64,000 nt of DNA from Chryseobacterium sp. CH25. GTDB taxonomy: Bacteria > Bacteroidota > Bacteroidia > Flavobacteriales > Weeksellaceae. The stretch is taken from contig NZ_NRQT01000001.1 of the NCBI RefSeq assembly GCF_004119455.1, forward strand, positions 992,001 through 1,056,000, written 5' to 3'. The notes under the pieces are model-generated. The model had not been told where the DNA came from. It worked only from the letters and a program-made list of their open reading frames with translations, and did no database searches. The translations under genes were made by a program, and so were the position numbers. This document shows, piece by piece, positions 16,373 to 27,115 of this stretch (its first letter is position 1; the number at the start of each line of letters is the position of its first letter).

Positions 16373-18763
16373 TTATTTCTTAATTGCTTTTACTGTTTGT
16401 TTTGTTCCGTCTTTCATATTTAGAACTACAACATATAAACCATGTTTCAGATCGCCTAAATGAATCACAGATGAAGGACTTTCAACGGTTTTCACCAATC
16501 TTCCTGAAACATCCATCACTGAAACTGATTTCACCTGATCTGCTTTTTCAATATTCAATACATCAGCAAATGGATTTGGATATACCTTAATTTCATTTTT
16601 AGCTTTAGACACTTCTGAAGTACCCAAAGTTTCTTTGCTAATTGTAAGGGTAAATACATCCTCAATTTCATCGTCTGTATTATCATAATGTCCTACATTC
16701 ACATAGTATACAGTTCCTGCAACTGTTGCCACCGAAGTAGTTTCTGTGCTACCTCCACCACTATTATCAACAGTATTTTCACAAGACAGGCTGGCACATG
16801 TACCACTGTAAACTCCTATCTGAGGATCAAAGCTACTTCCTGAAGGCATTGCTACTTTAATATTATAAACAGTACCATCTCCTGTAAAAGTAAACCATGT
16901 TCCATCATTCATATTATCTGTACAGATATCTATAACTCCGTTATTATTAGTAGCTCCTAATGCATCAGACTGGGTATAGGTATAAGGAAATACTGATGCT
17001 GTCAAAGCTCCTGAACAAGCATCATTTACCGGTGGAAGCGGTGGTGTTGTTACACATATATTAAAGGCTAAAGCCCTGCCTGCTCCGCTATAAGCAAATA
17101 CTCTTACATAGTAAACGCTGCCTGCAGTAAGCCCATCAACAATTTTTGACAACGGATCAACACATGCAATACTTGTAAGCCCAGTAGCACAGTCTCCACT
17201 GAACACCTGGAAATAAGTATCTGTAGTGCTAAACTCCCCAATGGAAACCACATCACTCAATGTAATTGCATGTTTAGCTGAAGTCGCTGTAAATTTAAAC
17301 CATACATCATCATCAGGATTACCAATACAAGGAGATATCGATACTCCAGAATCAGTTGCTCCAAGAGTATGCCCTGCCGTTACTGTCCCACATGCCATAG
17401 TAGGGTTCACTGTTAAAGTAACCGCCGTAGCACAATCATCATTTGTTGGAGGTGGTGGCAATGTGCCCACACAAATTTTGAAACTTTGAGCAAATTCACC
17501 ACCTTCATTATAACTGTAAACTCTTACATAATAAGTATCACCTACAGTAAGCCCAGTGGCAACACCTGACCCATTATACGATGAACATAAAAGACTTGAT
17601 AAGCCCGCACAGTCACCGCTGAATACCTGAAAATAAGTACTGTCATCAAATTCAGATCCTACAGAAGTTATATCTTTAAGAGAAATAACATGACTGGATT
17701 CTGTAGCAGTAAATTTATACCACACATCATCATCAGCATCTCCATAACAAGGATCTATATCTACTCCTGAATTTGTTGCTGCCAAAGTACTTCCTGCAGT
17801 AACAGCAGTACATGTCAGATTTGGATTTATAGTCAAAGCAATAGCCCCAGCACACTCATCATTAGACGGAGCCGGAGGTGTAGTGGTAAATTTTGTCTCT
17901 AAACAGCCTGAAGATTCACCACCAGCTCCCACAGCTATTACTCTTACATAATAAGTTGTATTAAGAGAAAGAGGTGTTGATGGTGTAAAGGTTGTTGTAC
18001 TTACTGATTGTTGATTTACAATATTTGAACCTCCCGGAGTGGTCCCTATAGAAATTTTATAGCTTGTGGCTCCAGTTGATGGATACCAGCTAATTGTAGG
18101 AGATACAGGAACTAAAACACCATTATTTGTTGGTGACATCAAACCAGTACAGGCTGGGATTGTATTTGGAGTAAGCCCCATAAAAGTGATCACAGATCTA
18201 TACCCTAATAATTCTCCCTGAGCAGGATCAGCAGGATCACAATCTACAGAATAGCTTATTGTACTAATTGCAGTTTTAGGAGCATTATTTAGAGTATGTA
18301 CATAGAACGCTCTATCTTCTGAATAGTTATAACTTGGATTATTTTCATCAACTGCAACTACTAAATTCTGCGTATTATTATAAGGAAAAGGAACTGCAAA
18401 TGTAACCTCTACCACATCATTCACGGCACTGATTGTACCGGTATACACTTCTGTAAGAGCTGAAAGAGGAACCCAATCATCCTCAGTTGCAAATTCAGTT
18501 TTTGAAGTGTGCCCCAGATAAACAACCCAATCTGATGCATTGGTTATATTTACAGTAGGGTCTACATAGAATTTAAGCCCTGTAATATTTCCGGCTGCAT
18601 TTGTGTTTATTTCCTGCTTTTTAAATATCTGCTGAGAATAGGAATACTCCCAATAATTATCAATTGGAACTTTCCCAACCATAGTGCTCCCTCCACCTAA
18701 GGTAATCTGAGCACTTAAAAACATACTTACCATCAGTAAGCACAAGAGTAAGATTTTCTTCAT
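16373..18763 (-). CDS. Secreted T9SS type A protein with Fn3 and repeated beta domains
   Basis: A 796-residue protein with an N-terminal signal peptide (MKKILLLCLLMVSMFLSAQ) and a C-terminal T9SS type A sorting domain (KVYPNPFADVLNI to the terminal KAIKK, last 75 residues). In between are a domain of about 170 residues, one Fn3-like domain (CTGLMSPTNNGVLVPVSPTI onward) and three repeats of about 130 residues. Each repeat begins with a Asn-Asp-x-Cys-x-x-Ala motif (NDECAGAI, NDDCATAV, NDACSGAL) and has DDVWYKFTAT-like and YYVRVYSY-like strands, as in prepeptidase C-terminal-like domains. It is exported through the outer membrane and attached or released there. The ligand is unknown. The last repeat and sorting domain resemble those of the neighbouring gene. 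Confidence 0.9.
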   Translation of the reverse strand: MKKILLLCLLMVSMFLSAQITLGGGSTMVGKVPIDNYWEYSYSQQIFKKQEINTNAAGNITGLKFYVDPTVNITNASDWVVYLGHTSKTEFATEDDWVPLSALTEVYTGTISAVNDVVEVTFAVPFPYNNTQNLVVAVDENNPSYNYSEDRAFYVHTLNNAPKTAISTISYSVDCDPADPAQGELLGYRSVITFMGLTPNTIPACTGLMSPTNNGVLVPVSPTISWYPSTGATSYKISIGTTPGGSNIVNQQSVSTTTFTPSTPLSLNTTYYVRVIAVGAGGESSGCLETKFTTTPPAPSNDECAGAIALTINPNLTCTAVTAGSTLAATNSGVDIDPCYGDADDDVWYKFTATESSHVISLKDITSVGSEFDDSTYFQVFSGDCAGLSSLLCSSYNGSGVATGLTVGDTYYVRVYSYNEGGEFAQSFKICVGTLPPPPTNDDCATAVTLTVNPTMACGTVTAGHTLGATDSGVSISPCIGNPDDDVWFKFTATSAKHAITLSDVVSIGEFSTTDTYFQVFSGDCATGLTSIACVDPLSKIVDGLTAGSVYYVRVFAYSGAGRALAFNICVTTPPLPPVNDACSGALTASVFPYTYTQSDALGATNNNGVIDICTDNMNDGTWFTFTGDGTVYNIKVAMPSGSSFDPQIGVYSGTCASLSCENTVDNSGGGSTETTSVATVAGTVYYVNVGHYDNTDDEIEDVFTLTISKETLGTSEVSKAKNEIKVYPNPFADVLNIEKADQVKSVSVMDVSGRLVKTVESPSSVIHLGDLKHGLYVVVLNMKDGTKQTVKAIKK

Positions 18764-18842
18764 ATATACAATTTTTTAAAGGTGTTAATATATTTGCCAA
18801 ATTAACAATAATTTTAATACAACATTAAAAAAATATTAAAAA

Positions 18843-18868
18843 AAGCAGCAACCATTAAGTTACTGCTT
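18843..18868 (-). terminator. Terminator of the 18891-21827 gene
   Basis: Stem aagcagcaac (18843-18852) with gttactgctt (18859-18868), one mismatch. The minus strand follows with a T-rich run. Confidence 0.7.
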
Positions 18869-18890
18869 CAAATTATTATATTAATTGGTT

Positions 18891-21827
18891 TTATTTCTTA
18901 ATTGACTTAACCACTTGTTTTGATCCGTCTTTCATATGTAATACGATCAGATACATTCCCTGCTTCAGATCTGTTAACTGAAGTTCAGAAGATGGTTTCT
19001 CAATAGTTTTCACCACTCTTCCAGCAAGATCAACCACGGAAACAGATTGAACGTTGGCAATATCAGAAACATTCAGAATATCTGTAAATGGATTAGGATA
19101 CACTTTGATTTCTTTTATTTTCTCAGTAATCACTTCAGACGTTGACAATGTATTACTTGTGATATTTAAATCAAAATTTCCTTCTGCATTATCTGATGAT
19201 GATGAATAATACGCCACATTCACATAATATACAGTTCCAGCAACTGAATTAAATGTATAAGTTTCAATATTACCCGTAGTTGAAAGTTCTGAATCCGCAG
19301 TTCCTACACAAGTAAAAGCACCACAGCTCCCACTGTATACAGACACTTTATGATCCCAACTTGTAGTACTCTTAGCCGCTACAGTAATCTCATTACCATT
19401 TCCGGTAAATTTAAACCACATTCCATCATTACTTCCAGAAGAACATGCTGTAATGTACCCTGTTCCATTAGTACTGCCAGCACCATCTGCCTGAGAATAA
19501 GAATATGGTAAAGATGACGCTACCAAAGCTCCGCTACAATCATCATTAACTGGTGTAGGATTAGCATTTACCGTAAATGTTCTTTCGGTACAGCCTGTTG
19601 AAGTAGTTGTATTTACTTTATAATAATATTTGGTTCCCTGTGTCAAAGGTGTAGTAAGTGTATATGATGTAACATTTCCTACATCTACATTATTCATAAT
19701 ATCAGAACCGCCAGTTGTAGTTCCAATGGTTAAGGTATAGGAAGTTGCCGTCGCAATAGCTCCCCATTTAATTGTAGGCATTACCGGTTGAAGAAGTGAT
19801 GCATCTGTTGGATAGGTTACAGACGGACATGCTCCCTGGGTTGTAAATGATCTGATTGTACAAGAACTTCCTGTTACCCCTCCAGCATAACCAGTCACTG
19901 TATAGTAATATTTCGTACTGAAGGCAAGCGGTGTAGTTAGTGCATAAGATGTAACATTTCCTACATCTACACTATTCAAGATATCCGTTCCTCCCGAAGT
20001 AGTTCCCATAGAAATTTTATACCCTGTAGCTCCTATTATTCCATCCCAGGTAACAGTAGGCAGCACAGACACTCCAGTAGCTGATGAAGAAGGTGCCGTA
20101 ACCGCAGGACATAAAGTACTGGTTGTAAAGTTTCTTTCAGAGCAGGTAGCCCCTGTAGTACTTCCGGAGTAAGCAATCACCTTATAATAATATTTTGTAT
20201 TGAAAGACAATGGTGCAGTTAATGTGTAAGTAGCAACATTTCCTACATCTACATTATTCATAATATCTGTTCCTCCTGCTGTAGTTCCCATAGAGATTCT
20301 ATATCCGGTAACTCCGGTTATTGCTGTCCATGTAATAGTAGGAAGGATCGAAACTCCTGTCGCCGCTGAACTTGGTGCTGTTACCGAAGGACAAAGAATG
20401 GCAGTTGTAAAGTTTCTTTCTGTACAAGTGGCACCTACTACACTTCCAGAGTAAGCAATCACCTTATAATAATATTTTGTATTGAATAATAATGGTGTAG
20501 TAAGAGCATATGTTGCCACATTACCTACATCTACATTATCCATAATATCATTTCCTCCCGCAGTAGTTCCCATAGTAATTCTGTATCCCGTAGCACCGGT
20601 TATTGCCGTCCATGTGATAGTAGGAAGTACTGACACTCCTGTTGCTGCTGAAGCCGGAGCTGTTACCGAAGGACAAAGAACTGCAGTTGTAAAGTTTCTC
20701 TCTGTACAGCCTGAACTCGCAGAAGTTGGGCTATAAGCATTAACTGTATAATAATATTTTGTATTGAATGACAGCGGCGTAGTAAGTGTATAAGTGGTCA
20801 CATTTCCTACATCCACATTATTCATGATATCTGTTCCTCCTGCTGTAGTCCCCATAGTAATTCTATATCCTGTAGCTCCTGATATTGAAGTCCAGCTAAT
20901 AGCAGGAAGTACAGCAACCCCAGTACCTGCTGAGGCTGGCGATGATACGGAAGGACATGCAATATTTGCGGTAGTGAAAGAACTTTCGCCACATGTCGTA
21001 TTATTTCCAATATTGTTAACTGGAGTTACTTTAGCATAGTATGTTTTTGAATAACTCAGTGCATTTGCAGTTGGAATGGTATAACTAAGAGCACCTCCTA
21101 CATTCACGTTGTTCATTATATCTGTTCCACCAGGGGTAGTTCCTATACTCAATAGATATGACGAAGCTAAAGATGCAGCATTCCATTTAATCGCAGGAGT
21201 TCTGGAAACAGCTGTAGCTCCTGCTGTAGGTGCTGTTAAAGTAGTACATCCAGGAAGTGTTGCTGCAGGCTGCAACAGTTTAATTTCATCAAAACCTAAA
21301 TAAAAATCAGCAGGAGTAGTATAATTGGAAACAATCCTGAATTTAAAATCTGCCCCAATTGGAATGGCTCCTGCCGGGATAGTTCCTGAAAGAGTTGTAC
21401 AAGGGACAGGAGTAGAATTTGGACTATCAAGACTCACAGGAGCAACCAATGTTACCCAGTTAGCTCCTCCATCCGTAGAATACTCTGCCGTAAAATTTCC
21501 TTTAATACTTCCGGTTGTTGAAAAACCTTTGGCTGCATACTGGAATGAATAATCCATTGCCAAACCATTTGAAGCTGTGGAAGAATAAACCAGACTTTGA
21601 GAAGTCACATTATTATAAAGGTTTCTGTAAATCATGTTAGACCCCGCACAGGCTGTTCCTCCTGTCCACATTCCGATACTTGCCGATTGCCCGGCAGTGG
21701 AAGGCAATGCAGATGAAGTCCATCCTGCAGGCAGAGAGGTCCCACTCTCAAATCCTTCATTGACAATAATCTGTGCTGAAGCTCCTACACCGAGAGCCAT
21801 CATACACATCAGTAGAATTCTTTTCAT
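18891..21827 (-). CDS. Secreted T9SS type A protein with six Fn3 repeats
   Basis: A 978-residue protein. Signal peptide MKRILLMCMMALGVGASAQ; then a jelly-roll (choice-of-anchor J-like) domain starting NEGFESGTSLPAGW, about residues 22-190. Six Fn3-like repeats of about 90 residues follow, each starting with a Cys (CPSV, CPAV or CTTL) and holding MGTTAGGTDIMNNVDVGNV-type sequence. The middle repeats are very alike, a sign of recent internal duplication. After them come a beta domain NDDCSGALVAS... like those in the previous gene and the T9SS domain (KVYPNPFTDILNV...). The product is probably a cell-surface adhesin or carbohydrate-binding protein (inference). Each of the two T9SS genes has its own terminator, so they may be transcribed separately. 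Confidence 0.9.
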   Translation of the reverse strand: MKRILLMCMMALGVGASAQIIVNEGFESGTSLPAGWTSSALPSTAGQSASIGMWTGGTACAGSNMIYRNLYNNVTSQSLVYSSTASNGLAMDYSFQYAAKGFSTTGSIKGNFTAEYSTDGGANWVTLVAPVSLDSPNSTPVPCTTLSGTIPAGAIPIGADFKFRIVSNYTTPADFYLGFDEIKLLQPAATLPGCTTLTAPTAGATAVSRTPAIKWNAASLASSYLLSIGTTPGGTDIMNNVNVGGALSYTIPTANALSYSKTYYAKVTPVNNIGNNTTCGESSFTTANIACPSVSSPASAGTGVAVLPAISWTSISGATGYRITMGTTAGGTDIMNNVDVGNVTTYTLTTPLSFNTKYYYTVNAYSPTSASSGCTERNFTTAVLCPSVTAPASAATGVSVLPTITWTAITGATGYRITMGTTAGGNDIMDNVDVGNVATYALTTPLLFNTKYYYKVIAYSGSVVGATCTERNFTTAILCPSVTAPSSAATGVSILPTITWTAITGVTGYRISMGTTAGGTDIMNNVDVGNVATYTLTAPLSFNTKYYYKVIAYSGSTTGATCSERNFTTSTLCPAVTAPSSSATGVSVLPTVTWDGIIGATGYKISMGTTSGGTDILNSVDVGNVTSYALTTPLAFSTKYYYTVTGYAGGVTGSSCTIRSFTTQGACPSVTYPTDASLLQPVMPTIKWGAIATATSYTLTIGTTTGGSDIMNNVDVGNVTSYTLTTPLTQGTKYYYKVNTTTSTGCTERTFTVNANPTPVNDDCSGALVASSLPYSYSQADGAGSTNGTGYITACSSGSNDGMWFKFTGNGNEITVAAKSTTSWDHKVSVYSGSCGAFTCVGTADSELSTTGNIETYTFNSVAGTVYYVNVAYYSSSSDNAEGNFDLNITSNTLSTSEVITEKIKEIKVYPNPFTDILNVSDIANVQSVSVVDLAGRVVKTIEKPSSELQLTDLKQGMYLIVLHMKDGSKQVVKSIKK

Positions 21828-22130
21828 AAATAGTAATAATAATAGTTAGGACGGTAAAAGTAAATAATATTTAAATAAATATCATAAAATATTAAAAAAC
21901 ATTAATTAGTGAATTATAAAAACCTTATATCATTTACTAAAAATCAAACAATTATTTAATTTTAACAGTTATTTATCAATTTAAAACAATTTAATTAAAA
22001 CACTAGATATCAGTTGATTAAATCAAAAAATAACAAAACCCTACCTGTATATACAACAACAATTTAACATAAAAAAATATTTCTCATATAAAGCAGATAT
22101 TATCAATCATTTAGCTTATTTAAACAAAAA
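21828..22130. other. AT-rich spacer upstream of the Fn3-repeat gene
   Basis: Very AT-rich DNA with no supported gene. It must contain the promoter of the minus-strand gene starting at 21827. I did not find a -7 box good enough to call. Confidence 0.5.
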
Positions 22131-22155
22131 AAAAGTGGCTTTTAGCCACTTTTCA
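22127..22155 (-). terminator. Terminator of dnaE
   Basis: Perfect 10-bp stem aaaagtggct (22131-22140) with agccactttt (22144-22153), 3-nt loop, A run on the plus strand giving a T run on the minus strand. Confidence 0.9.
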
Positions 22156-22174
22156 AATTCATAAATTATATTTT

Positions 22175-25100
22175 TTAGTTCAGATAGAACTCATATTTAT
22201 TAAGCAATTGTATTTCTTTGATAAGATCTCCGTTCAGATCTACAGAATGTTTCATAGACTGCACTTCAATATGGGAATCATCATCAATATTTTTGATAAA
22301 GAATTTCAACTTCTGATTTCCTTTATTTCTATCCAGTACCGTTCTAAAGAAATCCAGATCCTCAGGTCTTACATCCATCACATCCATCACTAAGGAAATG
22401 CTCTTGGCAAATCTTTCAAATGCCTCCTGAAGCTCAATGACATCATTTACATTCACAAAGACTCTTCCGTCTTTTACCTGAGCAAATTTGATTTTGAAAA
22501 TAACAAACCTTTGTACTTCAAGCTTTTCCTTCAACCTCATATAATCCCTATCACCAAGTCTGAAGGAATAAGAACCCGAATAATCTTCCAGCGTTACAAA
22601 AGCTACTTTTTCGCCACTTCTAAAACCATCCTGAACTCTATATTCAGTGATGAGACCCGCTACAGTGTACTCTTTTCCTCCGCCTCCATTTTCTCTTTCT
22701 TTCTGAAGGGTTTTCCAGTCTTTCTTTTTTTCTTCAAACAGCTCATCCTGCTTATTGGCAAAAGCCTGTTCTTTATAAGCATCCACCTCATCAAGATTTA
22801 AGAATAAGAAATTACCTTTGGGTTCTGCCTTTTTGGTTGCCTCTTCAATTACCTCTTCATCACCAACAGATAATTCATCTGCAACAATCTCAGTAAGATC
22901 CGCCGTTTCATCTGCTGAATCCTGCTCCAGAACAGGTGCTTCATCAGTGGTCGTTTTTTCTTCCTCTTCTTTTTCCAGCACAGACTTTTTAGAAAGTCTT
23001 CCCTGCATAAACTGGAACTGATATTTAAATTCATCCAGTGGATGAGCCGAAAGATAGAAGCCAATGGTTTCTTTTTCCTTGTTCAGCTTATGCATATTTG
23101 GCCATTCAGGACACGGTGCCAGTTTCGGTTGTTCAATCTGAACCTCATCCGCAAAGTCAGCAAACAGAGAATGCTCCATTTCGTTTTTGCTCTCCTGAAA
23201 GCTTTGTCCATATCTGATCAATCGCTCCAGATTGGTTTTTCCGGCCATATCAATATCAAAATACTGACCTCTGTGGAAAGCATCCAGTTCATCAAAAGCT
23301 CCGGCAACCACTAAACTTTCAGCAACCCTTTTATTCATTTGAGAAGGTAGTATTCTTTCAAAAAAATCATAGATATTCTTAAACCTTCCGTTTTCTCTTT
23401 CTCTAGTAATAGCCTCACTTGGCCCCTCTCCGATTCCCTTGATCGCTCCCAAACCAAAACGGATCTGTCCTTTTTCGTTTACGGAGAATTTATATTGAGA
23501 TTCATTTACATCTGGCCCCAAAACATCAACTCCCATGCTCTTACAATCCTCCATAAACATGGTAATTGAATCTGTATTGTTAATGTTATTACTCATTACA
23601 CTTGCCATGTACTCTGCCGGATAATTGGCCTTTAAAAATGCTGTTTGATAAGCAATAAATGCATAACAGGTTGAGTGAGATTTATTGAAGGCATATTCAG
23701 CAAATGCTTTCCAGTCATTCCAGATTTTCTCCAGTCTTTCTTCATTAAGGTTGTTTTTTCTACCACCTTCAATGAATTTAGGGTACATTTTGTTAAGAAC
23801 ATCAATCTGCTTCTTACCCATAGCCTTTCTCAGCGTATCTGCCTCACCTTTTGTAAAGTTGGCCAGTTTCTGAGACAGAAGCATTACCTGCTCCTGATAA
23901 ACAGTAATTCCGTAAGTTTCCTTTAAATATTCTTCTGTTTCCGGTAGGTCATAAACAATCTCTTCAATACCATGCTTTCTGTTAATAAAGTTTGGAATAT
24001 ATTTAATAGGACCCGGACGGTACAATGCGTTCATGGCAATAAGATCGGCAAAAACAGTTGGTTTAAGCTCTCTCATGTATTTTTGCATCCCGGGACTTTC
24101 ATACTGGAAGATCCCGACTGTTCGTCCTTCTTTAAATAACTGATAGGTCTTAGTATCATCCAGTGGAATAAGATCCGGATCAATATCCAACCCATATCTT
24201 GCCTTTACCAGTTTTAAGGCATCTTTAATGATCGTAAGCGTTCTAAGACCCAAGAAGTCCATTTTCAGAAGTCCTGCACTTTCTGCCACCGAGTTATCAA
24301 ACTGAGATACCAGGATATCTGCATCTTTTGCTGCAATGGTGACCGGAACCAGATTACTTACATCTTCCGGAGTAATAATTACACCACAGGCGTGAATACC
24401 TGTATTTCTGATACAACCTTCCATCTTTTTAGCACTTGCCAGTACTCCGTGACGTGCATCATCAGGACTTTCCAGAACATATCTCATTTCATCAACAAGC
24501 ATCTGTTCTTCCGGTTTTAATTTATCATATTTCGCTAATGCTTTCGCAATATTCATCCCCGGTGTAGAAGGGATAAGTTTAGCAATATTATTGGTATCAG
24601 GAATAGGAACATCCAATACTCTTCCGGCATCTTTAATCGCTGATTTCCCACCCAATACAGAATAGGTAATAATCTGCGCTACCTGAGTTTTACCATATTT
24701 TTCAACTACCCATTTGATAATTTTATCTCGTCCTTCATCATCAAAGTCGATATCAATATCCGGCATGGATACCCTTTCCGGGTTCAGGAATCTCTCAAAA
24801 AGGAGATCATATTTAATAGGGTCAACATTGGTAATCCCGATACAGTAAGCAACGGCAGATCCTGCTGCAGACCCCCTTCCCGGTCCTACCCAAACCCCCA
24901 TATTTCGGGCTTCATTACAGAAATCCTGAACAATAAGGAAGTATCCCGGATATCCGGTGTTGGCGATTACTTCCAATTCAAAGTCAAGGCGTTCTTTAAT
25001 TTCATCTGTAATACCATCATATGGATCATATCTTCTTCTCGCTCCTTCATAAGTAAGATGGGTAAGATAAGCCATCTCTCCTCTTTTTCCCCCATCTATG

Positions 25101-26844
25101 TCATCTTCTGCATGAATGAATTCTTCAGGAATATCAAACTTTGGAAGGAGAACGTCTCTTTTTAAGGTGTAAGGCTTAAATTTTGCAAAAACTCTTCATA
25201 CGCTTCGAAAGCATCAGGATACGCAAGAAAAGCTTCTTTTATTTCATCAGAGTTTTTCATGTAATATTCTCTGGTAGAAAGCCCTCTTCTTTTTCCAAAA
25301 CCTTTTCCTACAGGTGTTGTAAGTTTTTCTCCGTCTTTAATACAGCTTACAATATCCTGAATATTGGCATCATCCTTATTGGTATAGAAAGTTTCGTTCT
25401 GAGCTAAAATTTTAACATTGTATTTATCAGCCAGATATAATAAAACCTCATTTAAATGTTCTTCTTCAGGCAGATTATGGTTCTGAAGCTGAACATAAAA
25501 ATCCTCTCCAAAAGTTTCACTCCACCATTTGAAAAGTTCCTCCCCTTTCTGTTCACCGGTATTAAGTATCGCGTCAGGAATATCTCCAAGAATTCCGGAA
25601 GTTAAAGCAATAATACCTTCTTTATATTCAGCAATCAATTCACGGCTAATCCTTGGCACTCCAAAATAGAATCCCTTTAAGAAACCTATACTTGAAAGCT
25701 TTGCTAAATTTTTATATCCATTAAAATCTTTTGCCAAAAGCACTACCTGAGTCCTTCTGTCCGGATCATCTTTGGTAAACTGTTTTTGCTCATAACGGTC
25801 TGAAATATAAAATTCACAGCCTACAACAGGAATTAACGGTTCGGAAACTGGTTCTGTTTCATTAAATTCAGTTCCGTTTTCTTCTGCTTCCTGCTTTTTA
25901 GCTAGATATTCTTTATGTTTTTTAGCTCTGTCACCATTAGCTCCTTCTACTGCAGAAACGAACTTAAAAGCTCCCATCATATTTCCTAAATCCACCATTC
26001 CGACAGCTGGAAAATTTTCATCAGAAGCCTTTTTAATCAGATCATTAATGCTTGTTGTAGCTGTAAGTGTTGAAAAAACACTATGATTATCAAAATTGAA
26101 ATATTTACCTAAATCAATTTCATCAATACTACCGAAATCCTGCTGTTTTTTCTTATTATGAAAATCTGCAACCTGCCTTCTGATAACAATATTGAAAGGC
26201 TTTATAGGATCCGGATAAAGGCTCTTGAAATAAGCTAACTGATCCTCTGAAATCTTTAATGTTTCAGCAGGAACCACTCCTATCCTAACCATTTCAAAGA
26301 AAGCTCTGGCCGTAGCATTTACGTCGGCAGCAGCATTATGGGCTTCATCAAATTTATTCCCATAAAGTTTTTCATAAAGTTCTTCAAGTTTAGGAGACTT
26401 GTATCTACCACCACGACCACCACCTAACTGGCAGTAATCAGTTCCCAGAATCATTGTATCAGCTCTGGGCTTTTCCTGAAGATTATCTTTTATATTTTTT
26501 CTGTAAAACTCTGCTCCTACAATATTGTAATCAAATTCAACATTGTGACCGGAAACTACTCTTATCTTTTCAAGAACCTTTGAAAACTCTTCCAGAACTT
26601 CCTGCAGATCCCGTCCTTCTTCATTAGCAATTTTTGTTGTAATCCCGTGAATCCTGGCAGCGTTAAAGGGAATATCATACCCTTCAGGCTTTATTATATA
26701 ATCCTGATTTTCAATTAAATTACCATCATCATCATGCACCTGCCATGCAATCTGAACCATTCTTGGCCAGTTTTCTGAATCTGAAAGCGGAGCATTGAAA
26801 TTTTTTGGTAAACCTGTTGTTTCTGTGTCAAAAATTAAATACAT
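22175..26844 (-). CDS. dnaE: DNA polymerase III subunit alpha with N-terminal DEDDh exonuclease (frameshifted)
   Basis: Replicative polymerase, about 1556 residues once one lost base is restored. The N-terminal 185 residues are a DnaQ-like proofreading exonuclease with the complete DEDDh set: D6 and E8 (FDTETTG), D105 (HNVEFDYN), H169 and D174 (EAHNAAADV). A PHP domain follows from about 252, but its usual HxH and DHGN read NHSVFS and DLGN, so it has probably lost metal binding. The polymerase core has PDIDIDFDDEGRD and GRGSAAGS. The beta-binding and OB-fold parts lie near the C-terminus (EYTVAGLITEYR). The frame breaks at 25187-25191. One extra T there restores EEFFAKFKPYTLKRDVLLPK. The break in an essential gene points to a sequence error. 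Confidence 0.95.
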
Positions 26845-27073
26845 ATAATTTTCTAACTTTTTATAAAAAAGAGAATGTAAAGTTACTTCATTTTTTCCAA
26901 TTTACAGTCTTTAAAGTCCCAATACCCGCACCACAAAGATTTCAAAATATAAAAACCAAACAACATTCACAAATCCTATACATTTAAACAATAAAACATA
27001 TAAAACATTGATTAAAATACACAAAACATTAATATTTATTCATTCTAAATAGTCTTTTATAAATATTTTATCC

Positions 27074-27081
27074 TATATTTG
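27074..27081 (+). promoter_or_regulatory. -7 box of the first subtilase gene
   Basis: TATATTTG, an exact TAnnTTTG match, 34 nt before the ATG at 27116. The upstream box is weak (cttttat near 27054). Confidence 0.5.
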
Positions 27082-27115
27082 AACCATTACAATTTTTAAT
27101 ATTTTACTAATCATT

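Noticed and set aside
25162..26844. A stand-alone exonuclease/PHP protein separate from dnaE
   Set aside because: The two parts join in frame with one added T and give a single chain of the flavobacterial dnaE length.
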